NCBI GenBank assembly: GCA_021767705.1
Contig: JAASSU010000011.1
Location: 1 to 32,804, forward strand
Direction of reading: 5' to 3'
Source of the DNA: Bacteroidota bacterium
GTDB lineage: Bacteria; Bacteroidota; Bacteroidia; Bacteroidales; JAIPAH01
DNA: 32,804 nt
Part shown: piece by piece, positions 1-8,440 of the stretch
Layout of the letters: every line of letters starts with the position of its first letter
How positions within the stretch are numbered: position 1 is the stretch's first letter
Position numbers and translations under genes: made by a program
Notes under the pieces: model-generated
Database searches by the model: none
Seen by the model: the letters and a program-made list of their open reading frames with translations, nothing else
What the model was told of the DNA's origin: nothing

Positions 1-392
1 ACCACCACAACTTTTTTCCCTTCACGAATCAGGTCGGATATCAGGTGGCGCGAGCGTACATTCAGTGAGGTAACAATGATATGATTACGGTAGTATTTTA
101 CCATCAGCGATTTAAATTCCCTCCTGATAAAGTAGAGCACGGCCTTGCCGGCAGCATAGAGCACTACGGCAGGAGAAAGCCAGCGGGCCACCTCCAGCGG
201 CCAGGGAAGTGGCGACTCAAACTCATCGATAAACTCCATCCCAAAAACTTTCATCGACTGATAAGCCAGGTCCATAAAGTTTCGCTCTACGCCGGCCTGC
301 GAGAAAAGAATGTTGAACCCAATTATTGCCAAAACAAAGGAAGCCACACCCAGCAGCCCCACAATCCACCATTCGAGATCACGAATTTTCAT
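1..392 (-). CDS. TrkA-N/ion-channel-like membrane protein, N-terminal part (runs off left edge)
   Basis: Reading the minus strand from ATG at 392 gives 130 uninterrupted codons to the window edge. A hydrophobic helix at about residues 10-28 starts after MKIRDLEWW. A second hydrophobic stretch (about residues 70-90, SPAVVLYAAGKAVLYFI) follows a loop. The last residues, NHIIVTSLNVRSRHLISDLI then REGKKVVVV, have the beta-alpha-beta pattern of the TrkA-N/RCK Rossmann fold that follows the membrane part of potassium-channel-like proteins. The usual glycine-rich loop reads TSLNVRSR, so NAD-type binding cannot be assumed. The start is chosen because the upstream frame stays open to about 500 but has no ATG, GTG or TTG. 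The gene is divergent from the AraC gene. The fold is seen only at its beginning, so the family call is moderate. Confidence 0.6.
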   Translation of the reverse strand, partial: MKIRDLEWWIVGLLGVASFVLAIIGFNILFSQAGVERNFMDLAYQSMKVFGMEFIDEFESPLPWPLEVARWLSPAVVLYAAGKAVLYFIRREFKSLMVKYYRNHIIVTSLNVRSRHLISDLIREGKKVVV

Positions 393-542
393 AGAAAAGT
401 ATTTTTTGATATGGGAACCATTGACATGTTTCCGCTTATCCGATTTCCTCTCAAAAATAGGAAATCCTGACTTTAGAATGGATTTGAATAACCTTCACGA
501 GTATTCAGTAAGACGCTGCGTCAGGAAATTCTTTGAACAATA

Positions 543-572
543 TTGTCAATAAAAATTGATTCCTTAAATTTA
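543..572 (+). promoter_or_regulatory. Possible Bacteroidota-type promoter for the AraC gene
   Basis: ATTG at 542-545 is followed after 19 bases by TAAATTTA at 565-572. This is one base off each of the Bacteroidota elements TTTG and TAnnTTTG, and lies 22 bases before the ATG at 595. A perfect 10-base palindrome, ACAATATTGT at 537-546, overlaps the -33 element and could be an operator. Both are pattern matches only. Confidence 0.25.
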
Positions 573-594
573 CGGTGCAATTAGCTTTTCAGAT

Positions 595-1749
595 ATGAAA
601 ACAGAAATCGCCATTGGTTTTTTTGATTTGATTATGCTGGCAGGTGTATTCCAGGGGATTTTACTGAGCGTCCTGTTTTTTAAAAACAACACCCGCAAAT
701 CAGGCCCACACCTTTTTCAGGGATTTCTGATGCTGGCACTGTCCATGGCTATCCTGGAAGAATTCCTTAATAACACCGGGCTGATTGTAAAAGTGCTTCC
801 CTTGGTGAATTTTGCCGAGCCGCTCAACCTGGCTTACGGCCCACTGTTTTTCCTATACATAAAAGCAAGCTTTCATAAAAGTCTGCGCAAGCAGGATCTC
901 CTGCACCTTGCTCTGTTTGGGGTTTACCTGTTGTACATGATTTTATTCTTTGCCCAACCCGAAACCCTAAAGTACAACGAATTTATCCACAGCAAGCATC
1001 CCGGGTGGGCCGCTGTTGAAGTGAACCAACGATTTTCTGAGGATCCGCTGGGTATCCGGAATTATATCAACACCCTCACAGGAATTCATATTTTAATGTA
1101 CCTGTTTCTCAGCATAACTGAACTTTTCAGGGTTAAAGGCGATGGAAACAAATCTAAGACCCTGCCTTACCGCGACATCAGAAACACTATTGTTCATCTG
1201 ACGATCCTGGTTGTCGTTTTTATCGTCACCAAGCTCAGCTTCGAGCGCGACCTGGGCGACTATTTCATCAGCACCTACATCACACTGATGTTTTTTATTA
1301 CTTCATACCGGGCCATGAACCGTTCAGCCTTTTTCGATACCGCGCGTTCATTTATGGACGTACCCACGCCGAAATACCGCAAATCCTCGCTCACAAAAAA
1401 ACAAAAGGATTTTATCCTCACGAACCTGGACAGGGAGATGGAAGAAAATCATTATTACGCCAACCACCTGGCCTCACTTGCCGACCTGGCAAAAAGGCTG
1501 AACACCTCAGCGCATCACCTCTCGCAAGTCATTAATGAAAAGAAGGGTGGCTCATTCTATGAAATGATTGCCCGCTATCGTGTACACATGGCCAAAGACC
1601 TGTTAAGAAACAGCGACACCCAAAGGCTCACCATTATTGAAATTGCCGAAAAAACCGGGTACAATTCCAAGTCGGCTTTCAATACCGCCTTTAAAAAGAT
1701 GACCGGCATGACTCCATCGGCTTACCGGAAAGCAGACAAGGACAATTAG
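595..1749 (+). CDS. Membrane-bound AraC-family transcriptional regulator (seven-helix sensor plus HTH)
   Basis: This 384-residue protein has a membrane N-terminal half and a DNA-binding C-terminal half. About seven hydrophobic segments lie between residues 8 and 240. A charged linker follows, and an AraC-type double helix-turn-helix domain fills about residues 290-380. The first HTH is near LADLAKRLNTSAHHLSQVIN and the second near IIEIAEKTGYNSKSAFNTAF, followed by the characteristic FKKMTGMTPSAYR ending. This layout is widespread in Bacteroidota and is thought to couple a membrane signal directly to transcription. The ligand is unknown. The next gene, an acyltransferase, starts 135 bases downstream on the same strand and is the most obvious candidate target, though nothing in the sequence proves it. 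Confidence 0.9.
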   Translation: MKTEIAIGFFDLIMLAGVFQGILLSVLFFKNNTRKSGPHLFQGFLMLALSMAILEEFLNNTGLIVKVLPLVNFAEPLNLAYGPLFFLYIKASFHKSLRKQDLLHLALFGVYLLYMILFFAQPETLKYNEFIHSKHPGWAAVEVNQRFSEDPLGIRNYINTLTGIHILMYLFLSITELFRVKGDGNKSKTLPYRDIRNTIVHLTILVVVFIVTKLSFERDLGDYFISTYITLMFFITSYRAMNRSAFFDTARSFMDVPTPKYRKSSLTKKQKDFILTNLDREMEENHYYANHLASLADLAKRLNTSAHHLSQVINEKKGGSFYEMIARYRVHMAKDLLRNSDTQRLTIIEIAEKTGYNSKSAFNTAFKKMTGMTPSAYRKADKDN

Positions 1750-1884
1750 CCTTCCTTCTGTATACCTGGTGTTTACAAAACCGAAAAAGTACATCCCGAT
1801 AAGGATGAACACCTTGCCGGAGGGCACATACCTCATTTTGTGATGCCGCACCGCATCTTTGTCAGGATTCAAATAAAAGCGGCT

Positions 1885-3063
1885 ATGAATACATTAAACA
1901 CTGACAAACACAAAAGGCAATATTATCTCGACTGGTTACGCATTTTGCTTATCCTTACGGTATTTCTTTTTCACATAGGCATGGTCTTTAACAGCTTTGG
2001 ATGGCATATCAAAAACAACCTGCTTTACCCACAGCTTGACAAGGTGATGTCTTTTCTGCACCTCTGGCGTATGCCCCTGCTTTTTCTCATTTCAGGTGCC
2101 GGAACGTATCTTGCCCTTGGCAAGCGATCCGGACGCCAGTATCTTTTCGAAAGAACAAAACGACTGTTAGTACCACTGATATCCGGGATATTTATTTTAG
2201 TTCCCGTTCAGGTGTATTTCGAAAGGATAGTTTCTTACGAATCACTATTGGAATTCTATCCGCATATGTTTGAGGGCATCTATCCGTCAGGAAATTTTAG
2301 CTGGCATCATCTGTGGTTTATCGCTTATCTTTTTCTCATTTCGCTGTTCATTTCCCCGTTCCTGAAGTATGTCAGGAAACCAGCCTATCAAAATTTACAA
2401 GCAAGGCTGCTAAGATTAGTCTCCCGGCAAGGAGGAATAAATATAATTATCCTGCCATTGTTTCTCTCGCAACTCCTTCTAAAACCCTACTTTCCTGTCG
2501 AAACCCATGATGTGATAAACGACTGGGCCTTTATCGCCTACAACCTTATCTTTTTCCTTGGTGGATTCATCCTGTTTTCTAATCCGGAAGCGATAGAGGC
2601 ACTAAAAAAACAAAAACGCTTTTTGCTTGTGCAAGCTTCCGTAATGACCATAGCCTGGTTTCTGAGCAGAACTCAATTACAAGTGATATGGCCGTTAGCG
2701 GAAATTATCAGAACCTCAACGGCATGGACATGTTCAGTGGCTGCTCTGGTGTGGACGGCAATATTGGCAAACAGGGATCATCCGCTCAGAAAGCATTTAA
2801 ACCAAGCCATCTATCCTTTCTACCTGGTGCACCAACCCATCATTATCATTTGCAGTTATTTTATTATCCAATGGCCTTGGGCAGATGGAATAAAAGCTTT
2901 GTTCATTCTGTTATGCAGCTTTGCATTGTCGGTGTCTGTCTATTGGTTTCTCATCCGTCCTTTCAATTTTATGCGTGTCCTTTTCGGGATGAAGAAAGGG
3001 AGGAACACACATCAAAAAACCTATCAGTTAAAACCGGCGATAGCATTAATCAGGAAAAGCTGA
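1885..3063 (+). CDS. Acyltransferase-3 family membrane protein
   Basis: This protein of 392 residues is an integral membrane O-acyltransferase of the acyltransferase-3/OpgC type. These enzymes transfer acetyl, succinyl or similar groups to sugars, glucans or lipids at the envelope. It begins with the family's usual opening, YYLDWLRILLILTVFLFHIG, with the conserved histidine in the first helix. About ten hydrophobic segments follow. A typical late motif, NQAIYPFYLVHQPIIII, contains the second conserved histidine region. The frame is open from an ATG at 1840, but the ATG at 1885 is preferred because the extra 15 residues are basic and unlike the family, and the first helix follows soon after the later ATG. 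The acceptor cannot be told. The upstream membrane AraC gene may regulate it. Confidence 0.88.
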   Translation: MNTLNTDKHKRQYYLDWLRILLILTVFLFHIGMVFNSFGWHIKNNLLYPQLDKVMSFLHLWRMPLLFLISGAGTYLALGKRSGRQYLFERTKRLLVPLISGIFILVPVQVYFERIVSYESLLEFYPHMFEGIYPSGNFSWHHLWFIAYLFLISLFISPFLKYVRKPAYQNLQARLLRLVSRQGGINIIILPLFLSQLLLKPYFPVETHDVINDWAFIAYNLIFFLGGFILFSNPEAIEALKKQKRFLLVQASVMTIAWFLSRTQLQVIWPLAEIIRTSTAWTCSVAALVWTAILANRDHPLRKHLNQAIYPFYLVHQPIIIICSYFIIQWPWADGIKALFILLCSFALSVSVYWFLIRPFNFMRVLFGMKKGRNTHQKTYQLKPAIALIRKS

Positions 3064-3166
3064 GATTAGAACTTCTCAATATCGATTGTGATAGATTTTT
3101 TCTCGTTGATGGGTTTTAGACAATTCTCAGAAACCATTTTCCTATCGTGGTTCACGAAATATCGTT

Positions 3167-3174
3167 TACCTTTG
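3167..3174 (+). promoter_or_regulatory. Candidate -7 element upstream of the mnh operon
   Basis: TACCTTTG matches the TAnnTTTG consensus exactly, but no TTTG lies at the expected -33 spacing. It is 94 bases before the mnhA start, leaving a leader that contains a short hairpin. A near match with one extra spacer base (TATGCTTTG) lies closer, near 3211-3219. Confidence 0.35.
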
Positions 3175-3234
3175 AAGGAAGCAAACAGAACACTTTTCTA
3201 GTCCGGGTGTTATGCTTTGAAAACAATAAAGAGG

Positions 3235-3251
3235 GAACCGCCGGACGGTTC
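3235..3251 (+). promoter_or_regulatory. Hairpin in the leader of the mnh operon
   Basis: GAACCG at 3235-3240 and CGGTTC at 3246-3251 form a perfect 6-bp stem with a five-base CCGGA loop, ending 17 bases before the mnhA ATG at 3269. There is no T-tract, so it is not a simple terminator. It could affect translation initiation or RNA stability. Short GC-rich hairpins also arise by chance. Confidence 0.3.
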
Positions 3252-3268
3252 GGTCAATACATTTACCA

Positions 3269-5575
3269 ATGGGCTTAATCCTTTTGACATATGCATTACT
3301 TGCATTCCTTTTGTTCCTGTTTCCTACTGGCGTACGGAGATATAAGTTTGTGGTTATTGCCTTGTTTCAAATCGCAATTTTTTCATGGTTGCTGGTTCAG
3401 CTTCCCGCAATACTGAAAGGAGATATTTTATCGGAATCGCTGCCCTGGGTTTCGGATTTGGGGCTCCATCTCTCCTTTATCCTGGATGGCTTCAGCCTTT
3501 CATTTGCCTTACTGGTATCTGGTATTGGTGCCATGGTATTTTTTTATGCCCAGGCTTACATGAAAAATTATGCCGGAACTGATAGGTTTATCTTTTTTCT
3601 GACTCTTTTTAGTGGTGCCATGCTGGGAATGGTACTCTCAGAAAACCTGATACAGCTTTTTATCTTTTGGGAGCTGACCAGCGTGCTCTCCTTCCTTTTG
3701 ATCACTTTCTTTCATGAAAAAGAAGAAGCCCGTAAAGCTGCTTTTCAGTCGCTTTACATCACTGCCTTTGGGGGCTTAAGCCTCCTTGCCGGGATTGTAT
3801 TACTTGGAACCATTCCGGGAAGTTACTCCCTGAACGAATGGATAGCCTCTTCCGAAGCCATCCGCGAAAGCGATCTTTATTTGCCGGGACTGCTGCTAAT
3901 TCTGTTGGGCATTTTTACTAAGTCCGCACAGTTTCCTTTCCATTTCTGGCTTCCCGGAGCAATGCAGGCGCCCACACCGGTAAGTTCATACCTGCACTCA
4001 GCCACCATGGTTAAAGCCGGGTTCTTTTTGCTAGCACGCCTCCACCCTGTGTTGGGAGGCACTCCCGAATGGATTTACATCATTTCTTCGATTGGCGTCA
4101 TCACCATGTTTATGGGCGTCTACTTTGCCATCACTAAAACCGAACTGAAATCCATACTGGCCTACACCACCATCAACGCACTGGGCGTTTTGGTTTTGCT
4201 GATGGGGATAGACACACAGCTCTCGATAAAGGCAGCCTTACTTTTCTTGATTGTGCACGCTCTTTACAAAGCTACGCTGTTCATGGTGGCCGGACTCATA
4301 GATAAAAAGGCAGGCACCAAAGAATTTTCAGGGCTTGGCGGACTGGCGCGCACTATGCCAATGACTTTTGTTATCACCACTATTTCGGCACTTTCGATGG
4401 CCGGAATACCACCTATGCTGGGCTTCCTGGGAAAAGAGCTTATCTATGAAGCAAAAGTGCAATTACCCGGCATTTCATCAATTATTCTTGTGGTAGGTGT
4501 TGCTGCCAACGTTCTATTGGTAGCTGTTTCGCTGAACTTTATTTTCCGGATTTTCATTGCCAAACGAACCACCAACAAAGCAATCCCTAAAGAAGACAGA
4601 AAGTCGTGGTTGCTATTGGCACCGGCTTTGCTGGCTATACTGAGCCTGGTGTTTGGCTTATTTCCGAAAATACTTGGAGGAACGCTTATCGAGAGTGCGC
4701 TGGGCTCAGTAATTGATGGGGCGGGAGATGTTAAGCTAAAGCTCTGGCACGGTTTTAACGATGTGTTTTTCCTGAGCCTTTTCACTGTGGTAGCAGGATT
4801 TACGCTGACCTATCTCATCAATAAAAAGCAAATGCTTCTTAAACACTGGCAGGCTTTTAATGAGCGCATGGTACGCTTTAGTCTCAGCGATAAGTTTTTA
4901 TCAGGTGTAGATGGCTTTGTTGGTTTTGCCAACAAGAAGACACAAATCATCCAGCATGGCTACCATCGCTATTACATTATGACGATAATGGTTTTGGCAA
5001 CGGTGGCGATGTGGTATCAGTTCTATGCTACCGGAGCACAGCTAACCATCAGCAACTCCGGGAATATCCCATACTATATGGCCGGATTAGTGCTTGTGTC
5101 GGTGTTTGCCGTGGTGATGGCGATGTTTTCGCGTTCAAGACTGGCTGCCATTGTAGCCATGGGGATTGTAGGTTATGGTATTGCACTGGTGTTTATGTAC
5201 TATGGCGCTATTGACCTGGCTATCACACAAATTCTGGCCGAAACACTCATCGTTGTGCTGTTTGTGCTGGTCATGCAAAAGATGCCACGGTTTTTGCGCC
5301 TGTCAGATAAAAAACAGCGCGTGCGAGACCTGGCCATCGCCGTTGGTTTTGGTGCCGTCATGACGCTGGTGGCCATCCAGGCAATGGACGTCAGCCTTCA
5401 GCCACCTGTCTCGGAGTTTTTCATCGAAAACAGCTGGAGCAGGGCTTTCGGGAAGAACGTGGTTAATGTGATCCTTGTTGATTTCCGCGCCATGGACACC
5501 CTGGGCGAAATCATCGTACTGGCAGTGGCAGCACTGGGAGTATCAATGCTTTTGAAGAAAGGAGGAAACGGATGA
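3269..5575 (+). CDS. mnhA: Na+/H+ antiporter subunit A (MnhA/MrpA)
   Basis: This is the largest subunit (768 residues) of the Mrp-type cation/proton antiporter, an inner-membrane complex that exchanges cytoplasmic Na+ (or Li+/K+) for protons and is related to respiratory complex I. The first ~480 residues are NuoL-like. E135 sits in FWELTSVLSFLL, K218 in FTKSAQFPFHFWLPG, and H243 and K249 in SYLHSATMVKAG. These correspond to conserved proton-path residues of the family. The C-terminal region carries the MbhD-like segment (YYGAIDLAITQILAETLIVV) and the MbhE-like ending (AMDTLGEIIVLAVAALG), as in full-length MrpA. It overlaps mnhB by ATGA and is the first gene of a seven-gene operon. Confidence 0.96.
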   Translation: MGLILLTYALLAFLLFLFPTGVRRYKFVVIALFQIAIFSWLLVQLPAILKGDILSESLPWVSDLGLHLSFILDGFSLSFALLVSGIGAMVFFYAQAYMKNYAGTDRFIFFLTLFSGAMLGMVLSENLIQLFIFWELTSVLSFLLITFFHEKEEARKAAFQSLYITAFGGLSLLAGIVLLGTIPGSYSLNEWIASSEAIRESDLYLPGLLLILLGIFTKSAQFPFHFWLPGAMQAPTPVSSYLHSATMVKAGFFLLARLHPVLGGTPEWIYIISSIGVITMFMGVYFAITKTELKSILAYTTINALGVLVLLMGIDTQLSIKAALLFLIVHALYKATLFMVAGLIDKKAGTKEFSGLGGLARTMPMTFVITTISALSMAGIPPMLGFLGKELIYEAKVQLPGISSIILVVGVAANVLLVAVSLNFIFRIFIAKRTTNKAIPKEDRKSWLLLAPALLAILSLVFGLFPKILGGTLIESALGSVIDGAGDVKLKLWHGFNDVFFLSLFTVVAGFTLTYLINKKQMLLKHWQAFNERMVRFSLSDKFLSGVDGFVGFANKKTQIIQHGYHRYYIMTIMVLATVAMWYQFYATGAQLTISNSGNIPYYMAGLVLVSVFAVVMAMFSRSRLAAIVAMGIVGYGIALVFMYYGAIDLAITQILAETLIVVLFVLVMQKMPRFLRLSDKKQRVRDLAIAVGFGAVMTLVAIQAMDVSLQPPVSEFFIENSWSRAFGKNVVNVILVDFRAMDTLGEIIVLAVAALGVSMLLKKGGNG

Positions 5576-5988
5576 ATTCAGGAATACTGCAAATAGCAGA
5601 AAAATATTTGAGATGGCTGTTTATGGTCTTTGCCATTTTTGCACTCTTCAGAGGACACAACCTTCCGGGAGGAGGGTTTATCGGCGGACTCATGGCCGCC
5701 ATGGCTTTTGTATTCAGGGGGTTTGCATACTCAGCCGAAGAAGTTTACCAGTCGATGAAAATCAAACCTGAGACTTATCTCGTGATAGGCTTTGCAGCCG
5801 TAATCCTGAGTTTTGTTCCGGGAATAATTGCCGGAAAGACCTTTTTCGAAGGCGTTTGGTTTAGTGTCGATCTGGGGCAGCCGGGCCTGCTGAAGCTGGG
5901 AACCCCGTTGCTTTTCGACATCGGAATCTTCCTCGTGGTAATTGGGGTTACCGTGTTGTTTTTATTCTCATTAAAACGTTCAGATTAA
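5572..5988 (+). CDS. mnhB: Na+/H+ antiporter subunit B (MnhB/MrpB)
   Basis: This 138-residue membrane protein has four hydrophobic segments. The MnhB signature around residues 24-45, RGHNLPGGGFIGGLMAAMAF, is intact. It is a structural subunit of the Mrp antiporter and is needed for complex assembly in characterised homologues. Its start codon overlaps the mnhA stop in an ATGA junction, implying translational coupling, and its stop shares a base with the mnhC start (TAATG). The length is normal for a stand-alone MnhB. Confidence 0.95.
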   Translation: MNSGILQIAEKYLRWLFMVFAIFALFRGHNLPGGGFIGGLMAAMAFVFRGFAYSAEEVYQSMKIKPETYLVIGFAAVILSFVPGIIAGKTFFEGVWFSVDLGQPGLLKLGTPLLFDIGIFLVVIGVTVLFLFSLKRSD

Positions 5989-6338
5989 TGGAAATTATAC
6001 TGGCCATATTCGTTGGGATTTTATATGCTGCAGGTGTTTACCTGCTGCTCAGGCGTAGCATACTTAAATTCATTATCGGGATATTGTTTTTCAGCAATGC
6101 CACTAACCTTTTAGTGTTCCTCTCTGCCGGACTCATTCCCGGAGGCACCGCTTTTGTTGAGGAGCAGTCAGCTAACACCACCGCCATGACCGATCCTTTG
6201 CCGCAGGCGCTGGTGCTGACGGCAGTAGTGATAGGACTCGGTGTGGTGGCTTTCACGCTGGCGCTTAAATACAAATATTTCGAAATTAGCGGAACAGACG
6301 ATCTGGATGAAATGAAACAGGCTACTGAAAAAATTTAA
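5988..6338 (+). CDS. mnhC: Na+/H+ antiporter subunit C (MnhC/MrpC, NuoK-like)
   Basis: This 116-residue protein has three membrane helices and is homologous to NuoK of complex I. Family features include IGILFFSNATNLLVFLSAGL in the second helix and DPLPQALVLTAVVIGLGVVA in the third. It forms part of the membrane proton/sodium path next to the MnhD-like subunit. It starts on the last base of the mnhB stop and ends 10 bases before mnhD. Confidence 0.95.
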   Translation: MEIILAIFVGILYAAGVYLLLRRSILKFIIGILFFSNATNLLVFLSAGLIPGGTAFVEEQSANTTAMTDPLPQALVLTAVVIGLGVVAFTLALKYKYFEISGTDDLDEMKQATEKI

Positions 6339-6348
6339 AAGCTAACAA

Positions 6349-7815
6349 ATGACACTGGCTATTCCCATATTAATTCCTTTGGTATTCATGAACCTCATGA
6401 TCCTGCGATTGCCTGATAGGCTTGCGCGCACAGCCGGTGTTTCAGGAAGCCTCCTGATGTTGGCTGCTGCTGTCTTCATCCTGGTAAAGGTGAAAACTGA
6501 AGGGATACAGACCCTATACCTGGGAGCATGGGAGGCGCCTTACGGGATTACTTTTGTGGCCGACCCCTTTAGCGCTTTAATGCTCGTCGTTTCTGCCATT
6601 ATTCTGTTCGTTATTTCGCTTTACGCGATTCATTTTCTGAGCTCAGACTACTTGTCCGGTAAGTTTTACGTTTTCTTTTTCACGCTGGCTCTTGGGCTGA
6701 ACGGAGCTTTTCTTACCGGGGATGTTTTTAACCTTTACGTTTGGTTTGAAGTAATGTTGCTTTCATCATTTGTATTGATGACCATGGGTAAGACCCGGGA
6801 CAAGCTGCGGGGAGGAATAAAATACCTGGCTTTAAACCTGATTGGCTCGCTTTTTTTCCTTGCCGGGATAGGACTGCTCTACGCAAAAACGGGCACTTTA
6901 AACATGGCGCATCTTGCGCAAATTGCCAAAAACAGCGACCAGACACAGTGGCTTAACACACCGGCGATGCTTATTTTCCTGGCCTTTGGAATAAAATCGG
7001 CTGTTTTCCCGCTCTTTTTCTGGTTGCCGGCATCATACCACCGCCCGAATATCACTGTCTCATCAATGTTTGCCGGACTTTTGACAAAGGTGGGGGTTTA
7101 CGCCCTGATCCGGTTTTTTACGCTGTTTTTCGTTCAGGACCCGGCATTCTGGCACAACCTGATTCTCATCATCGCAGGCTTTACCATGGTGGTAGGTGGC
7201 ATGGCTGCCAGCACACAATACGACACCCGACGCATCTTGTCGTATCACATCATCAGTCAGATTGGTTACATGGTGATGGGCCTGGGCATTTTCACTCCTC
7301 TTGCCATCGCCGGGGCTGTTTATTTCATGATTCATAATATGATTGCCAAAACCAATACTTTTCTGGTGGCCGGGATGATTCAGAAGGTGAAAGGATCTTT
7401 CGACCTGAAGAATATTGGAGGGCTCTTCAAAGAGAGTCCGTTTCTGGCAGTGCTGTTTATAGTTCCGGCATTTGCCCTGGCAGGCATTCCACCACTTTCG
7501 GGGTTCTTCGGGAAATTTATCCTGATAAAGGCAGGCATTGAAAGCAAGCAATACCTGATAACGGCAGTGGCGGTGCTCACCGGAATGCTTACGCTCTATT
7601 CGATGATAAAAATCTGGAATGAAGCCTTCCTGAAAAAGGGAGACACCAACAGTGAGACTAAAAAACTAACACTTGCCGAGGCGTTGCCATCAGTGATACT
7701 GGGATTAATAAGTATTTTGATGGGAATATTTGCCGCACCGGTTTTTGATTCTGCATCGGAAGCGGCGGAGGTGCTGATGGAAAACACAAATTACATTGAA
7801 GGCGTTTTAAAGTAG
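6349..7815 (+). CDS. mnhD: Na+/H+ antiporter subunit D (MnhD/MrpD, NuoN-like)
   Basis: This 488-residue polytopic protein is the second antiporter-like subunit of the Mrp complex. E134 in FNLYVWFEVMLLSS and K216 in AFGIKSAVFPLFFWLP match the conserved glutamate and lysine of the complex I antiporter family. A further lysine lies in GLLTKVGVYALIR. A cytoplasmic-type lysine/histidine region, YFMIHNMIAKTNTFLVAGMI, lies in the second half. Full length, about 14 helices. The gap to mnhE is six bases, so it is in the same operon. Confidence 0.95.
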   Translation: MTLAIPILIPLVFMNLMILRLPDRLARTAGVSGSLLMLAAAVFILVKVKTEGIQTLYLGAWEAPYGITFVADPFSALMLVVSAIILFVISLYAIHFLSSDYLSGKFYVFFFTLALGLNGAFLTGDVFNLYVWFEVMLLSSFVLMTMGKTRDKLRGGIKYLALNLIGSLFFLAGIGLLYAKTGTLNMAHLAQIAKNSDQTQWLNTPAMLIFLAFGIKSAVFPLFFWLPASYHRPNITVSSMFAGLLTKVGVYALIRFFTLFFVQDPAFWHNLILIIAGFTMVVGGMAASTQYDTRRILSYHIISQIGYMVMGLGIFTPLAIAGAVYFMIHNMIAKTNTFLVAGMIQKVKGSFDLKNIGGLFKESPFLAVLFIVPAFALAGIPPLSGFFGKFILIKAGIESKQYLITAVAVLTGMLTLYSMIKIWNEAFLKKGDTNSETKKLTLAEALPSVILGLISILMGIFAAPVFDSASEAAEVLMENTNYIEGVLK

Positions 7816-7821
7816 AAACTT

Positions 7822-8157
7822 ATGTTAAAGCTTTTAAAGAAAACATATTATGTGCTGATTTTTCTGGGGTTCTACCTGTATAAGCTGGTGGAAGCAAACC
7901 TCTTTATGGCCTGGGATATCCTTACTCCGAAGATGCTCGACCAGCCAGGCTTTATTGATGTAGAGATAAACCTGGAATCAGAAACCGGTATCCTGATGCT
8001 TAGCAACCTGGTTTCGATGACGCCGGGAACCCTGGTGGTGGACGCCAACCTGGGTAAAAAACTTCTGAAGGTTCATGTGTTATACCTGCGCAATGAAGCC
8101 AAAGAAAGGGCAGAGATTATGCGATTTCAAAAAATGATAAAAAGAATTACAGATTGA
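7822..8157 (+). CDS. mnhE: Na+/H+ antiporter subunit E (MnhE/MrpE), short form
   Basis: This 111-residue protein carries the conserved MnhE core. An N-terminal amphipathic/hydrophobic segment leads to LYKLVEANLFMAWDIL, then LESETGILMLSNLVSMTPGT and the soluble HVLYLRNEAKE region. Characterised MrpE proteins are usually about 155-165 residues with two N-terminal helices before this core. Here roughly the first helix is missing. There is no room upstream for it, because mnhD ends six bases before the ATG. The conserved SNLVSMTPGT motif argues for a functional gene and not a fragment. It is followed one base later by mnhF. Confidence 0.9.
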   Translation: MLKLLKKTYYVLIFLGFYLYKLVEANLFMAWDILTPKMLDQPGFIDVEINLESETGILMLSNLVSMTPGTLVVDANLGKKLLKVHVLYLRNEAKERAEIMRFQKMIKRITD

Positions 8158-8158
8158 A

Positions 8159-8440
8159 ATGACAGAAAACGTTACAAATATTATCCTATACATCTCACTG
8201 GCCAACCTGGTTATTGCTCTCTTCCTGGTCTTTGTCAGGATGTTTAAAGGGCCGACTATTCAGGATCGGGTGGTGGCGCTTGACCTAACCGCTTCCATTG
8301 CCATGGGATTTATCCTGATATACGGAGTAACGGCTGAAAACGCCATCTATTTCGATATTCCGGTCATTATCGCACTTATCTCATTTATTGGCACGGTAGC
8401 CATTTCAACCTATTTGAAACGCAAAGAAAAAGCATCATGA
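8159..8440 (+). CDS. mnhF: Na+/H+ antiporter subunit F (MnhF/MrpF)
   Basis: This 93-residue protein has three hydrophobic helices. The MnhF family core around residues 26-70 includes VRMFKGPTIQDRVVALDLTA followed by a helix and YFDIPVIIALISFIGTVA. It is one of the small subunits required for Mrp antiport. The stop overlaps the mnhG start (ATGA), so the two are translationally coupled. Confidence 0.95.
   Translation: MTENVTNIILYISLANLVIALFLVFVRMFKGPTIQDRVVALDLTASIAMGFILIYGVTAENAIYFDIPVIIALISFIGTVAISTYLKRKEKAS

Noticed and set aside
81..470. Open frame of 129 residues on the plus strand at the left edge
   Set aside because: It lies opposite the channel-like coding sequence on the minus strand, which has better hydrophobic and domain structure; this frame looks random.
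1840..1884. Upstream ATG of the acyltransferase frame
   Set aside because: The 15 extra residues are basic and unlike the family; the start at 1885 places the first helix as usual.
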